Assembly: GCA_965112735.1 (NCBI GenBank)
Contig: OZ218950.1
Span: forward strand, 5,456,001 to 5,520,000
Length of the DNA stretch: 64,000 bases
Direction of reading: 5' to 3'
Origin: Phaeosaccion multiseriatum
Lineage: Eukaryota; Ochrophyta, other classes
Each line of letters opens with the position of its first letter. Position 1 is the first letter of the stretch. Below are positions 21,881-33,959 of this stretch, piece after piece. Below the pieces are notes generated by a model, which saw only the letters and a program-made list of their open reading frames with translations, was not told the origin of the DNA and did not search any database. The position numbers and the translations under genes are program-made.

Positions 21881-21972
21881 ACCGCACTGGCCACTTGCCT
21901 CCTCGACGTAGGGCACAATATGCAGGTTTGCATCACCTGCCCATTGCAAAGAACTAAAAGAATAGAACTCTT

Positions 21973-23713
21973 TCAAAACTGCGTGCTCCTCCCCTTCACA
22001 CCGCAAAAGACACTGCTGCCCCTCCGACGGGATCGAGGCTGCGGAGGCACAACCTCAACAGGCGCTGACCATCGCAGGACGCTCGATGGGGCGACAAGGC
22101 CACTCCCCACTTGCTCCGATGTAGACGGGGCGGCAGTGACGGCAAACTCGAAGCATATTTCCCACCTGACACTCACTAGGTCCGTGCGCATGGACAGAGC
22201 GGCATCTGCGGGAAGCACTAACGTGAATGAAGAATGGCTTGTACGGCCCATGTGCTCTTGGAAAGTGTCGGCAATTTTGCGGTGAACACAGCTACTGCGC
22301 GCTTCCTTTCTCAACCCCTTACCCACGCTCCCCGATGCGGCGGTGGGGTCCGCCGGGAGTGGCAAACTCACTTCCTCCATTTGAAGGCACGCGCATATTT
22401 GGTGGCACCTCGTGTCCGCCAGAGTAAAGTCAAAATTCCCGAGGATAGCGTCCCCCGGACCAAACTCCTGCCCATAGAGCACAAGCTTTGCGACGTGCTG
22501 ATCTCCGTTTCCAATTCGGAACACATGTGCGTCACAAGAGCCGTCCCGGCGCGGAGAGTTGTCCAACAGCACCTTTTCCTCGTCCCAGGCGCCGAACCCG
22601 CTGCTGGCGCTCTGCACAGAACGTGTTTGTTTGCGTGTTACCGTGAGCGAACCAAACTTTCCGGCGGAGCAACTGGCTGTCAGCAGGTGCTGCAAAAAGA
22701 GTGCAGAACACTTCCATCCCCTCCGTGTTCCAAAAAGGACGTCATTCTTACCCGAGTTTTGCCCCCCTCTAGGACATGGCGGCCCCGTTGGAAGTTCCAC
22801 TTTGACGTTTGCATTTCAGAGACCAAAGCCTCGTGGTAGTGATCATCGCTGTCGCCATGCTCATTTTTTTGTGCTTTCCGGCCCGATGGCAGCCTGGTGG
22901 CCTCCGCATCAATAGTAGACGTCTGAAGAGACGACCACTCTGGGGCCGCAACAAACATCGAGCGAGGCCCCTCGTGGGCACAGGTCCCACTCGAGAGTAC
23001 AACAAAGGGGACATGAATGTCCTTCACCTCCACCACTGTTTTCTTTCCATACGCCCTCGGCCCTTCCTCTGCACCGTGACTGCTTCTCCTGCTAGCCACG
23101 GCTGGGGCCCGCGCCCTTGATATCCGGATCGTGACATAGTAAAAGTACCGGCAACCGACCCCCTTAAAGGAAGGAACTAGTCCACGAGGGAGGGGCACGG
23201 TGAAGTGAAAAGAGGTGGAAGACTCCTTCGATAGGTTCTGCCCCAGCACCAAGGTCAGCGGCCGCGTGCCGAACGTATACGCCACATTGGTGTCTTCCAA
23301 ATCAGGATACCTGCTCACACAGCATCACGAGGCGCCGTCAGGTGGTGTTGGAGCTGGCTTGCTTGCTTGTGGAGTCACGCACTTTACAAGGAGGGCTTCA
23401 CTATGGGGTGGGGGGGGACTCTGCCCGTAAAGCTTGCAGAGCGGCGAGGGTAGGGATATCCATCGTGGGTCAACTTTGGCGTGGCCATGGGCGTGAACTA
23501 CGGCCTGAGCGCCAGCGGGAGGAGCAGGGGGGTGAAGGGTCAGGACAAACAATCTCCCCCCCCTTCTCCTCCCTCCCTTTTGCCTCCAACCTTGATTATG
23601 CTTGCATTGCTGCCGCTGCTGTCGGAAAACGCAAAGTCCACCACACCCTCCAGCGTCTCGCCCGCTACAAGCGTACTTCGCAGCAACGTACACGTCACAC
23701 TGTGCTTCTCCAT
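21973..23713 (-). CDS. RGP1: RGP1 homologue, Rab6/Ypt6 exchange-factor subunit
   Basis: RGP1 partners RIC1 in the guanine-nucleotide exchange factor for Rab6/Ypt6 at the Golgi. Four exons (23591-23713, 23383-23504, 22752-23310, 21973-22689) keep frame and give about 506 residues. Family features: an arrestin-like start 'VTCTLLRSTLVAGETLEGVV'; 'VPSFKGVGCRYFYYVTI' (family: PSFRGxxxKYxYKLTI); 'VFRIGNGDQHVAKLVLYGQEF' near residue 310; 'GDAILGNFDF'; 'CHQICACLQMEEV'; 'LVSVRWEICFEF' and 'LRWSAPVEVVPP' near the end. The middle (end of exon 3) is variable and its splice sites are less certain. It starts 158 bp from the divergent CCT5. Confidence 0.85.
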
Positions 23714-23871
23714 GATGAATTTGTGAATTCTGATTGGGCGGGGAGGTGGACAAACTTGGGAGGCGGGGAGGCCCAACTCACTCAATGTAACCTTACCCGT
23801 CCCCCGTCTCCTGACCACCCCAGAGAGGAGCAAGGAACGCGGCGGCAGGAAGTAGCACACAAGCGTCCACC
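23714..23871. promoter_or_regulatory. short bidirectional promoter between RGP1 and CCT5
   Basis: Only 158 bp separate the two divergent start codons, so the promoters and 5' UTRs of both genes must lie here or overlap the coding exons. No clear TATA box was seen. Confidence 0.5.
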
Positions 23872-26607
23872 ATGTCTATGGTCTTTGATGAATATGGGAG
23901 GCCCTTCATCATACTGCGTGAGCAGCAGCAGCAGGCGCGGATTCGCGGCAGGGAGGCTCAAAAGGTACAAGAGGAAGAAGAGGAAAACTAGTGAAGAGAG
24001 ACGTCTTCCATTACCAGGACTTCTCTCCCCCCCCGGCTTTCCTCTCCACCCTTGTCCTGCCCGATTGCAGCGATGATACAACTGCTTTAACTCAGTATCC
24101 TTCCTGCTTCTCCCCGCTTTGTTCACCGTCCAGTCGAACATCCTCGCGGCCCGTTCGGTGTCCAACATCTTGCGGACTTCGCTCGGGCCCAAGGGGATGG
24201 ACAAGATGCTTGTCAATCCAGATGGGGACATCACCATCTCGAATGATGGCGCCACCATCTTAGAGAAAATGCAGGTCCGGCTCGCCTGCTTGCCGATCCC
24301 AACCGAGCTTGATCGATTGCTACAGATTTTCAACCGCTTTCCTGCCCCCTCCGGCTTACCAGGTGGAGCATCAAGTTGCCAGACTTCTGGTGGAGCTGAG
24401 TCAGAGCCAGGATAACGAGATTGGAGACGGGACTACTGGTGTCGTTGTCTTGGCTGGTGCCCTGCTTGAGCAAGCAGAAAAGCTACTCGACCGAGGCATC
24501 CATCCGGTCAGGATAGGGGAGGGCTTCGAAATGTGCGTCATCAAGCCTCTTGCGTGGGAGGGAGGCAAGACTAGCTGTTGCATGCGAGAGATTTCGGTCC
24601 TCATCTCACTCGTCCACCGTTGTTTTGCCTCTGCCGCAGGGCTTGTCAAGTGTCCGTCAAGTACCTAGAAGAGATTAGTGACGTGGTGAAGTTCACCTCG
24701 ACGGATACTCAGCCTCTCATTAACACAGCCATGACCACCCTCAGCAGCAAGATTATCAATGTTCACAAGGTGAGAAGGAAGGAGGAGTCCAAACGGGTTG
24801 AGAAAATGGGGCGCAGTTCACTCATTCCACTTGGCCGTGCGCTCTTTATTGCCATCAGGCCACCATGGCAAAGATTGCGGTAGATGCTGTGATGGCTGTC
24901 GCGGATATTGAGAGGAAGGACGTGAATTTCGACATGATCAAGGTGGAGGGTAAGCCGGGTGGCGAGCTGGGGGACACGGAGCTCATCAGAGGAATTGTAG
25001 TGGACAAGGAGTTCTCCCATCCGCAGATGCCCAAGGTACGTGCCTAGTCTCTCTAGGTGGCCTGGCCCTCCCTCCCATCTCACGGCGTACCCATCCTCGA
25101 ACCTCACCCTCTGTCAACCTGCATGCATGTGTGTGCCCTGGCAGACTCTGAAAGACCCAAAGCTGTGCATTCTGACCTGCCCCTTCGAGCCCCCAAAGCC
25201 CAAAACAAAGCACAAGCTGGACATCACTTCCAGTGATGCTTACGACCAGCTCGTGCAGAGTGAGAAAGGTGCGTGCGTGCGATGGGTGTGATGGCTCCTG
25301 TTACTGTAGCGGAGCTCCATCTCACACAGGTGGCGTCAAACCGTAGTCCCATTCATTGACGGCTATCCCTCACACCCCCTATGCCACTCTTATCTATCTC
25401 TTACGTCACATGATCAACAGATTACTTCGACACGATGGTGCAGCAGTGCAAAGACAGCGGTGCGGACTTGGTCATTTGCCAGGTGCGGCGACAACAACCC
25501 AACCTACTGCCTTCAAATGTACTCTTGTCTAACAATAACAAACCCCCGTTTACCCTCTTCCCACAGTGGGGCTTTGATGATGAGGCAAACCACTTGCTCA
25601 TGCAGAGAGGATTGCCTGCAGTTCGTTGGGTGGGAGGTGTCGAGCTTGAACTCATTGCCATCGCAACGGGGGCCAGGATCGTTCCTCGTTTCTCAGGTGT
25701 GTGGTCTAGTGTTCTGACCCCCCCCCGCTCCCCCCCCCCAAGGAGAGCACATCAGTCCCCCCAGGGAAAGCATATCCTGACTGATGTGTCATACCGCCTG
25801 TCCCCCGTATTGTCCCTTCCACTCGACAGAGCTGTCTGCCGAAAAGCTCGGGAGGGCAGGATTGGTAAGGGAGGTCGCGTTCGGTACGACAAAGGATCGC
25901 ATGCTGGTCATCGAAGATTGCAAGAACAGGTGAGCGCAAAGTTATAAAGCTGTACAACCCCTCAGAATCGCTTCCCTGACTCCTTTCTTCTCGTCTTGAC
26001 AGTACGGCTGTCACTGTGCTTGTACGCGGTGGCAACAAAATGATTGTGGAGGAGGCCAAGCGCTCTCTTCACGACGCCATGTGCGTCGTTCGAAATCTCA
26101 TCAAGGACAATCGCATTGTGTACGGCGGAGGCAGCGCAGAAATTGCCTGCAGTCTGGCCGTCAGCGCTGCAGCGGACAAGGTACGCGCAATGGGGTTTGT
26201 TTGGTTGGGGTCTATCCGTGGGAGAATGGGGTTTTGTGTTACAGTCCACCCCTTAACCCGCGCTTGCTCTTTGCGCTCTTTCCGTTTCCCTCTCCTCTCA
26301 GATCGTGGGCATGGAACAGTACGCAGTCAGGGCCTTCGCAGAGGCGCTCGACGACGTCCCAATGGCGCTGGCCGAGAACTGCGGTTTGTCTCCCATCACG
26401 CAACTCAGCGCCGTCAAGGCCAAGCAGCTTGAGGAGAAGAACCCTTTCCTCGGAATTGATTGTAGCAACAAGGGGACCAACGACATGAAGGACCAGCGCA
26501 TCTTCGAGACGCTGATTGGCAAGCAGCAGCAGCTGCTTCTCGCCACGCAAGTCGTGAAGCATATCCTCAAGATAGACGACATCATTGCGCACGGAAAGTA
26601 CGCTTAA
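23872..26607 (+). CDS. CCT5: chaperonin CCT (TCP-1) epsilon subunit
   Basis: Subunit of the cytosolic ring chaperonin that folds actin and tubulin. Eleven exons (23872-23964, 24134-24274, 24363-24532, 24640-24769, 24859-25035, 25145-25268, 25421-25482, 25567-25696, 25830-25929, 26003-26180, 26302-26607) give 536 residues, the normal length. Epsilon-specific sequence includes '[11 protein letters not shown]' at the N-terminus, '[15 protein letters not shown]', '[11 protein letters not shown]' and '[20 protein letters not shown]'. ATPase motifs: '[12 protein letters not shown]', 'NDGATIL', '[12 protein letters not shown]' and 'GGGSAEI'. Start: the first of two Met codons in ATGTCTATG, in a 'ccaccATG' context. 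Confidence 0.97.
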
Positions 26608-29600
26608 TGGAAGCGGGCCCCAGCTGAGAAGCTGAGCGGGCGGCCGCACGCACTCCAGATCCGAAGTGCATGACGGCATGCATGAGCGCTTTAATGCGGT
26701 AATGATGAGTCACAAAACTTCAACGAACGTTTTCAGTTTTCAGTTTATTTGACCATATCAATATCGAACACCAAATGGGATCCGGGTGAGCGTGGCGTGG
26801 GCGTGCGTGCGCGATCGTGTTGTGTCACTGGGAGATTTCTTCAGGGTTGTGAAGCTTTCCGAAGATGTCTCTCTCCTCGTCAATCGTCAAAGAGCCCCTG
26901 TGCAGCGGTAGGACGGACAAACCTGTCACAAGACCGACCATCTCATACATCTCCCAATCGTTCGCGAACATGATCTCTTGTGTGCTTGTGTCTTGTGTGG
27001 ACCATGTGGGGGTGCGCCTCGCGCTGCCTGGGCGTCTTCTCTTCGTGTGCCGGTCGGGGATGCAGCACACCCGCTCAGCCCCGTGAGTGCACGAGTGAGC
27101 AGCACGGGAGGGGGATGGGGCAAGGGGGTGTAGGGGAGGTTAGCTCCCATGATCCCCCCGCCTGCTTCCTTCCGACCACCTCGCCCCCTCTCGTGTCCGG
27201 CTGCCCCCCCCTTTCCCCTCCTTTCCTCTCCAGTGTGGTGCCGCGATAGGGGGAAGAAGGTCCATCCCCTCGCCCCTCTCGCCCCCCAACCCCTGCTCCG
27301 CCACCCTTCGCTTGCCATTTCCGCCAACACCCCGTGCCTTCGCTCGTCTCTCCTCCATCTCCACTCCTCCCATGCCCTCTCACCCCTTCCGCTCCCATAC
27401 TCTCGTCTGCCTCACCCCAATGGCCTTTGAATACGAGGACTTCGCTGAGTCACTGGGCAGGGTGTGTGTGTGTTCCAGGCGGGGAGCGGGTGCGGTGGTG
27501 GAGGTGGTGGGAGGGAGCGAGGCGGAGGTAGTATGGTCGCCTTGTGTGAGCTGTGGTGCTGTGGGTTGTGGTAGCTGTTGCTGGGGAGGCTAATGCTGGT
27601 GCTGACAGGCCGGAGGAAGCTGCTGGCGCTCGACCACAATCGGCGGTGGTTGCTCAACCTCAATCGGCGGTGTTTGCTGCGCTGAGGGGGCTGGGGAAGC
27701 TGTCGTGGGGCCGCCCGCGGAGGCTGGCCCCGTTGGTGCTGTGGTGGCAACGGCTGAACCATCCCCTGGTGCTGGGGGTGCGGCGGGTGCAGCTGGAGAT
27801 GCTGCTGTAGGGATGGTCACATTGGTGGTTGTTGATAGTAGTAGCTCGACTGCGGCACGAGAGGCGGGTGCTGCGTCATCGGCCGAGGCTGCCGCTGCTG
27901 CGGCTGAGGCAGAGGAACCTGTTGCAGAAGCCGCTGGGGATGGGGTCCTGGCAGCTGCTGAGGAGGCTCAGGTTGCTGCCCGTTGCGGCCTTGCTGCTGC
28001 TGCGGAGCCATCAGCTGAGGCTGTGAAGACGGCTGTGGTGTTGCTGCTGAGACGGCTGGTGGCGTTGCTGCTGAGACGGTGCCACTGGCTGCGAAGCAGG
28101 GTGCTGCATCGGCGGTGGAGTGGGGTGCTGTATCGGCTGAGGAGGAGGTGGGGGGTGCCGGTTGACTACAGTTTCTAAGGGCCCCATCATGTGATCCATA
28201 CGGCCCCGCATATCCTCCAGTGCCAGATCAGTTTGCACCGCCACCCGTATAGTCCGATCGGCCTCACGCTGCTCCTGCGTCTCCTGCTGCAGTAGCGTAA
28301 CTGTGATGGTGTTAGGTAGACTAAGGCTTTCCCCAGACCCGCGGCTGCCGTTGTCTATTTCGACACCAGGCAAGCCGTAAAAAGTCCTCCGCTGCTAGAG
28401 CGTTTGCTGGTGATTGCCCATGCTACTGAGACTGCTGTTGATCGCCGGAGGCAACAGTTACAGTTATTCCAGGATCCGCTGTCTCCGGGCCGGCATCCAC
28501 GCCCCCCTCAGTAGGACCCTCAGTCGGCTCCCCCTCCTCGTCCAGAGTGTCATATCCCGCAGGTTTGCGTGTCGTTCTCTTCTGCCGCACCTTCACCTCT
28601 TTCCAACGGAGCTGAGGCGTCCATCAGTGTTGCAGCAGTCTCAGCCTTCGCGTCACCAACTCCCCTGCACTGCGGTGCTCGAGGAAGCAGTGTCTGCCCC
28701 TGGTGAGAGTGCCCCGGTCGCTGTCGAGCGTAGGCCTAAGGAGGTCGACGATAATTGTGAGTGCATGGCTGGGCCTCTGTGTCTGTGGTGCCGATCTCGA
28801 GGAGGAGGCTGGTCCTCCGCCCCACCAGCAGTCCCAGCAACCCTCACAACCCCAGCCGCCCTCTCAACCACAGTCCTCAGTCCACAGTCCTTCGCATCAC
28901 CCTCCACGGACCACCTCCTCTTCTCCTGGCGTTCATCTGCCTTCGCCAGCCCCTCAGTCTTCGGAGGAGCAACGCGTTCCCTTGGAGGCCGAACTCCAGT
29001 CTGTCGCGGTGCATTTGGGCGCCGATCTGTCTTCGTCTCAACGTGGGGCGCTGCGGGCTCTTCTACGCCCCACTTAGGCCTTTTTTACAAGGATGGCGAG
29101 GGAGGCTTGGGGGAAAAAAACAAAAAAACCGCAAAAAAAACTGTCAAAATCGTTGACTTCCGGGCCGACTTCCGCCCTTCCTTGCCCACCCCTCCACTCC
29201 CCACCCCCCACATCCCTCCCCCCGTCTCTCTCATCAATCATCAACTTGCCGCCGTGCTGTCCACGATGTACCCTGTTCTTTGACGCTCCATCAGGTACAG
29301 TAAAGTCCACATAATGGGGGGGGAAGAAAGTGTGAGTGGGGGGGGGGGGGAAAGGAAGGGGATGGCCCGATTTTCGGGAGAGCCCCCTGCTGTGATGGCC
29401 TCACTCGCAGCGCTGACTCATGGCAGTCTTTGCCCTACTTACATATCTTCCTCCTCTTTTCCCTGGTGACTGGGCTCCGGCTCGTCGCCCTTTCACCTTC
29501 GGTAGCCTCAGACTCCCTAATCTCGCTTTCTCCCTTCTCCTCATACGGTCCAGGCTTCCGTAGCTCGAGCACCAGCATCTGGCCCGCCCACCCCATCAGC

Positions 29601-29999
29601 AGCAGCAGTAGCAGCAGCGTAGAATCAGCTCCGCACCCACACCAGCAGCGGCCCCGGCAGCCACAGCCACCCGCCCGACAATGTTCGTGATCAGACGAAA
29701 GGGGGGAAAGGACAGTGCGCAAAGGCGTTTGAGGCGAAAGGCGGCTCAAAATTTCTGCTGCTTCCTGGTCGTAGCTGGGTTGTGCCGAGGGGCCTTCCAG
29801 CTGACGGGTGCTGCTCGTGATTGACCCAGATCTGGATTTTGGAGCGGTTCGGGTGTAGAGGTATTATACGGCTCCTCTAGCGCAGCAGCAGAAGCAGAGG
29901 AGAGCACGTTTTTGCAGTTGGACAAAAATGGGTCGGGAAGGAGAAGCGTTGCTTCCTTCCATGGCGGATATCTGTCTCCAAAGAAGCAGGGGGGGATGA
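26608..29999. other. low-complexity intergenic region, no confident gene
   Basis: No gene could be assigned. 27,590-28,373 is GCT/CTG-rich. On the minus strand it reads as Gln/Pro-rich protein in three successive frames, including 'READRTIRVAVQTDLALEDM', which has ordinary composition. On the plus strand it reads as Ala-rich. A plus-strand frame at 28,703-29,077 ends with 'LGADLSSSQRGALRALLRPT', loosely like the start of retroelement pol proteins. 29,090-29,140 is A-rich and 29,336-29,350 is a G run. A Q/P-rich gene on the minus strand or a decayed retroelement are both possible. Confidence 0.5.
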
Positions 30000-32248
30000 C
30001 TATTTTGTTAGTTGCTCTAACTCGGTAAAGTATGTCGGGAAGGTTTTCGCTGTGCAGTCGGGGTCATTGATGGTGACAGGCACCCCGCCGCACGCCGCCA
30101 GCGAGAAGCACATGGCCATCCGATGGTCGTCGTACGTGTCTATCGCCACACCGGAATTGATGTTGGCGAGGGGCTGCACAATGCAATAGTCGCGCCCTTC
30201 TTCCACGGACGCTCCCAGCTTCGTCAACTCTGAGACAATGGCCTGTTCAGATGGAGAAAGGGTGGATTGCAAGGGGTTTGGTAATGGTGCTCTGTCTGTA
30301 AGACGTGCGGTAGTAACCCGCGTGGTATTCGCACTGGTTGGGGCACAACGCACCTTCATTCGCTCTGTTTCCTTGACCCTCCAGTTGTACACGTTGCGAA
30401 TTGCTGTTGGACCCTCTGCAAACAAGGCAATCACGGCCAGGGTCATGGCAGCATCGGGAATATCTCCGCAGTCCACGTCCACACCCTGCAATTTGGTGTC
30501 TTTGTTCCTGGATACTGTTATGGCATTCTTGTCCCACTCTACGGTGGCGCCCATTTTCTCCAATACCTGGATAGGGGTAAGGAGATAGGACGGCTACTTG
30601 GATACGGCTATAACACACATACTCTATAAAGAATACGAAATCTAAACTTTGTGTATTTGACCCTCACTCTCTCTACCCACACTGTATGAGGGTATACAAA
30701 ACAGAGGGGAGGAATGGTGCAAGGGTGATTCTTGAAACGCTACGAGAGCTGTCGGGGCTACGTTCATACTCTCTCACTCACCTCGGCAAACTTGACGTCA
30801 CCCTGAACACTCTCACTGCCGCAGCCAACCACTCTAACAGGGCCCCCGGTGATGGCCGCTCCTCCGAGGAAATAGGAGGCAGAAGAAGCGTCCCCCTCGA
30901 CGCCAATCGTGCCAGGACTGACGTATGATTGTCCCCCTCGGATGGTGAATGTCTTGTCTCCGTCGCTCTTCACCTGGATAACAGCAAAACGCAGGATAGT
31001 ACCAGCGGTGGGCCGTATCATCCACGTTGAGCAGCGGAAAGGGACTGTGAGTGCTCTACACGCGGCGATCTGGGGGTGTGCAGGTGCTGCCAACTCCACG
31101 TACCTCCACTCCAAATTTGGCCATGAGCTTGATGGTCATGTGCACATACGGAGCAGACACGAGCTCGTCCTTAATCTCGATGATGACATCGTCTTCCGCG
31201 AGCGGCGCCATCATCAGCAGAGCGGATATGTATTGGCTGGAAATCTGGCCACTCACTCTGGTGACACCCCCCTTCACCCCATTTGCCTTAATCTTGACCG
31301 GCGGACATCCCGTATCTGAGCATGTCACATCCACTCCCAGCTGCGTGCATAGGAGTCGCGTCATGCATGTGTGGAGACAGGTTCGTGAGCCGACTGCAGA
31401 TTAGCCACTCTTCTCCCAACGAAGCAGAGGAGGAGTACTAAGACTAACCTGTTCCAATCCCTCCACAAGGTCTTTGATCGGTCTTTCCCGCATTCGCGGC
31501 GTTCCATCGAGAACATATTCCCCCTTTCCAGCGCACAGTACCGCCGTGAGGGGGCGCATCGCCGTGCCTGCGTTGCCCAGAAAGATGTCTGTCGCTGAAT
31601 CAACATTGAGTGCCCCGGCCTTGCCCGTCACCTCGACCCGCAGGGCCTCAACGTCCCGATCCATGGATACCTATAGTAGTAAGCGAGTTAACGAATTGAT
31701 GCACACGTCAGCAACAGCCGGTCTTGTGTTGCATCTCTCTCAATGTCTATTGTACTGACCCCCAGAGTCTCGAGCGCTCCAAGCATGTAGTTGATGTCTT
31801 CACTTTCCAGCAAGTTCTCTACGACAGTTTTTCCCTCGGACAGCGCAGCTAGGAGCAGTACTCTATTACTCAGGCTCTTCGAGCCAGGCAAGACCACCTA
31901 TGGTCGTGAGTGAAGAAAAAAGGGAGAGGGAGGAGGCCTTGACAACTTTAGCCAGAGGCAGGAACAGGAAAAGCGAGCCTCTCTTTTAATGCAGCGTCCG
32001 TGCACCAGTGAGACAATTCATAGTTCCATCAGAGCTCTCACCTCTCCTTGAATGGACGATATGGGAGCTACCGTCAGCGACTCGAGGCGCATCTGCACAG
32101 ATGCGCGGCCGCACGATCTGGAACCGCAGCTGCGCGTGCGAGAAAGCCCTAGATGCGCCTTGCTCACCACCCCAGCAGTAGAGTGTGAGAGAAAGCCATG
32201 CGCGCTGGAAACAAGCGATAAGAACAGCAGCCCAGCGAGAGCACACAT
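30000..32248 (-). CDS. plastid-targeted 5-enolpyruvylshikimate-3-phosphate synthase
   Basis: Sixth step of the shikimate pathway: joins shikimate 3-phosphate and phosphoenolpyruvate to make EPSP. Seven exons (32042-32248, 31760-31897, 31449-31670, 31104-31340, 30782-30973, 30354-30566, 30000-30242), all in phase 0, give 483 residues. The N-terminus '[19 protein letters not shown]' is a signal peptide ending before Phe and is followed by a Ser/Arg-rich stretch, the complex-plastid presequence pattern. Catalytic and binding motifs: [63 protein letters not shown] and [11 protein letters not shown]. It is plant-like, monofunctional and class I, not the pentafunctional AROM type. The start is chosen as the Met directly before the hydrophobic segment. 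Confidence 0.96.
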
Positions 32249-32366
32249 CGTTATTATGGAGGGAAAAAAATGGGAAAAATGGCGCCGCCCATGGGCCGAT
32301 GTGACTTTTAGTGACTTAATTGAATCACCGTATAAACTGAAACTGAAAGTGTGTGAGTGTGTGTTC

Positions 32367-33840
32367 GGCCCCATGCACGCCTAGCGGTTTTGCTCTAGGC
32401 CGCTAGGCCGCTCAGCCTTCGGCCGATCTAGACCTAGGCCGGCGGCCTCCGGCCGCTCTAGGCTGCTCACTTTTCAGTCCTAGGCGGCCTATATAGCCCG
32501 CCTCTAGGCAGCCTCCCAGTGGCCGTGGGCGCGTGCGTGGTGTCAGCCCGTGACATGCTTCTGAGGCCACCCTGCTTCCTGCTTCTGGCCGGCGCCAGAG
32601 GGCCTGCTTCCTGCTTCTGGGCTGGCCTCTCTCAGAAGCATGTCAGGGGCCGACCTGTAATCAGATAATCTTGTCCAGGGTCGACTCCCTCCCTCCCTCC
32701 CTCCCTCCCTCCCTCCCTCCTCCCTCCCTCCCTCCCTCCCTCCCTCCCTCCCTCCCTCCCTCCCTCCCTCCCTCCCTCCCTCCCTCCCTCCCTCCCTCCC
32801 TCCCTCCCTCCCTCCCTCCCTCCCTCCCTCCCTCCCTCCCTCCCTCCCTCCCTCCCTCCCTCCCTCCCTCCCTCCCTCCCTCCCTCCCTCCCTCCCTCCC
32901 TCCCTCCCTCCCTCCCTCCCTCCCTCCCTCCCTCCCTCCCTCCCTCCCTCCCTCCCTCCCTCCCTCCCTCCCTCCCTCCCTCCCTCCCTCCCTCCCTCCC
33001 TCCCTCCCTCCCTCCCTCCCTCCCTCCCTCCCTCCCTCCCTCCCTCCCTCCCTCCCTCCCTCCCTCCCTCCCTCCCTCCCTCCCTCCCTCCCTCCCTCCC
33101 TCCCTCCCTCCCTCCCTCCCTCCCTCCCTCCCTCCCTCCCTCCCTCCCTCCCTCCCTCCCTCCCTCCCTCCCTCCCTCCCTCCCTCCCTCCCTCCCTCCC
33201 TCCCTCCCTCCCTCCCTCCCTCCCTCCCTCCCTCCCTCCCTCCCTCCCTCCCTCCCTCCCTCCCTCCCTCCCTCCCTCCCTCCCTCCCTCCCTCCCTCCC
33301 TCCCTCCCTCCCTCCCTCCCTCCCTCCCTCCCTCCCTCCCTCCCTCCCTCCCTCCCTCCCTCCCTCCCTCCCTTCCTCCCTCCCTCCCTCCCTCCCTCCC
33401 TCCCTCCCTCCCTTGCTTCCTGCTTCTGGCCGGCACCAGAGGGCCTGCTTCCTGCTTCTGGCCGGCGCCAGCCGGCCTGCTTCCTGCTTCTGGGCTGGCC
33501 TCTCTCAGAAGCATGTCAGGGGCAGAGTGGTGCCGCCCAGCCAGTGGGTAGCAGCACACCTGTAGGTCTGCACTCCTCGTAGGTCCAGCGAGGCGGAAGA
33601 GACAACACGAACCAAGTCTACTCCTCACTTCCAATCCCATGCAATGAAACTGACTACTCTTTGCACTCTGGGCACTCCCACCGTCCGCCTAGTTGGCTGG
33701 CGTCTGCCCTAGGCCGCGCGGGCCTGCGGCCCGCGTAGGGCGCCTAGGCGGCGGCATACAAATAGGCCGAGGGCCTACGGCCCTCGCTAGGCCGGGCAAT
33801 TTTCCCAAATAGGTCTAGGCCGCTAGGCGTGCATGGGGCC
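32367..33840. mobile_element. TIR-bounded element (1.47 kb) upstream of EPSP synthase
   Basis: Perfect 21-bp terminal inverted repeats: 'ggccccatgcacgcctagcg(g)' at 32,367-32,387 and its reverse complement at 33,820-33,840. Flanks 'gagtgtgtgttc' (left) and 'gatgtgtgtgttc' (right) could be a target duplication with one indel. The interior is rich in CCTAGGC/GGCC palindromes. It holds an imperfect direct repeat (32,571-32,650 and 33,414-33,522, 'ctgcttcctgcttctggc', 'cagaagcatgtcagggg') that frames a giant tetranucleotide tract. No transposase ORF, so it is non-autonomous and of unknown superfamily. The left end is about 120 bp from the EPSP synthase start codon, so it sits in that gene's promoter region. 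Confidence 0.75.
32685..33413. repeat. (CCCT)n / (AGGG)n tract, about 182 units
   Basis: 729 bp of almost pure tetranucleotide, with one missing base near 32,720 and one C-to-T change near 33,373. The minus strand is an unbroken series of GGG runs separated by A, able to form G-quadruplexes. The 'SLPP' and 'GGRE' repeat ORFs through it are not coding. Confidence 0.98.
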
Positions 33841-33861
33841 GATGTGTGTGTTCGGTCGATG

Positions 33862-33958
33862 TCGACCCCTGACGCACTATCCGCTATCCGCTATCGCCGG
33901 CGCCAGCCGGCACGCTATCCGCTATCGAGAATGTGGGCGATAGTGCGTCATGGGTCGA
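33862..33958. repeat. small foldback, 97 bp
   Basis: Arms 'tcgacccctgacgcactatc' (33,862-33,881) and 'gatagtgcgtcatgggtcga' (33,939-33,958) are inverted with one mismatch. The centre repeats 'cgctatccgctatc'. The motif 'tgtgttcggtcga' occurs on both sides. It lies 21 bp from the TIR element. Confidence 0.8.
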
Positions 33959-33959
33959 G

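Noticed and set aside
27412-28178. Ala-rich plus-strand and Pro/Gln-rich minus-strand ORFs as confident genes
   Set aside because: Both readings are translations of the same GCT/CTG-rich low-complexity DNA, and frames change without convincing splice sites. Recorded only as an unresolved region.
30247-30618. Overlapping minus-strand ORF inside EPSP synthase
   Set aside because: Out-of-frame shadow of a well-supported exon.
32543-33640. 365-codon GGRE-repeat and 303-codon SLPP-repeat ORFs
   Set aside because: Pure translation of the (CCCT)n tract; no start context and no conserved flanks.
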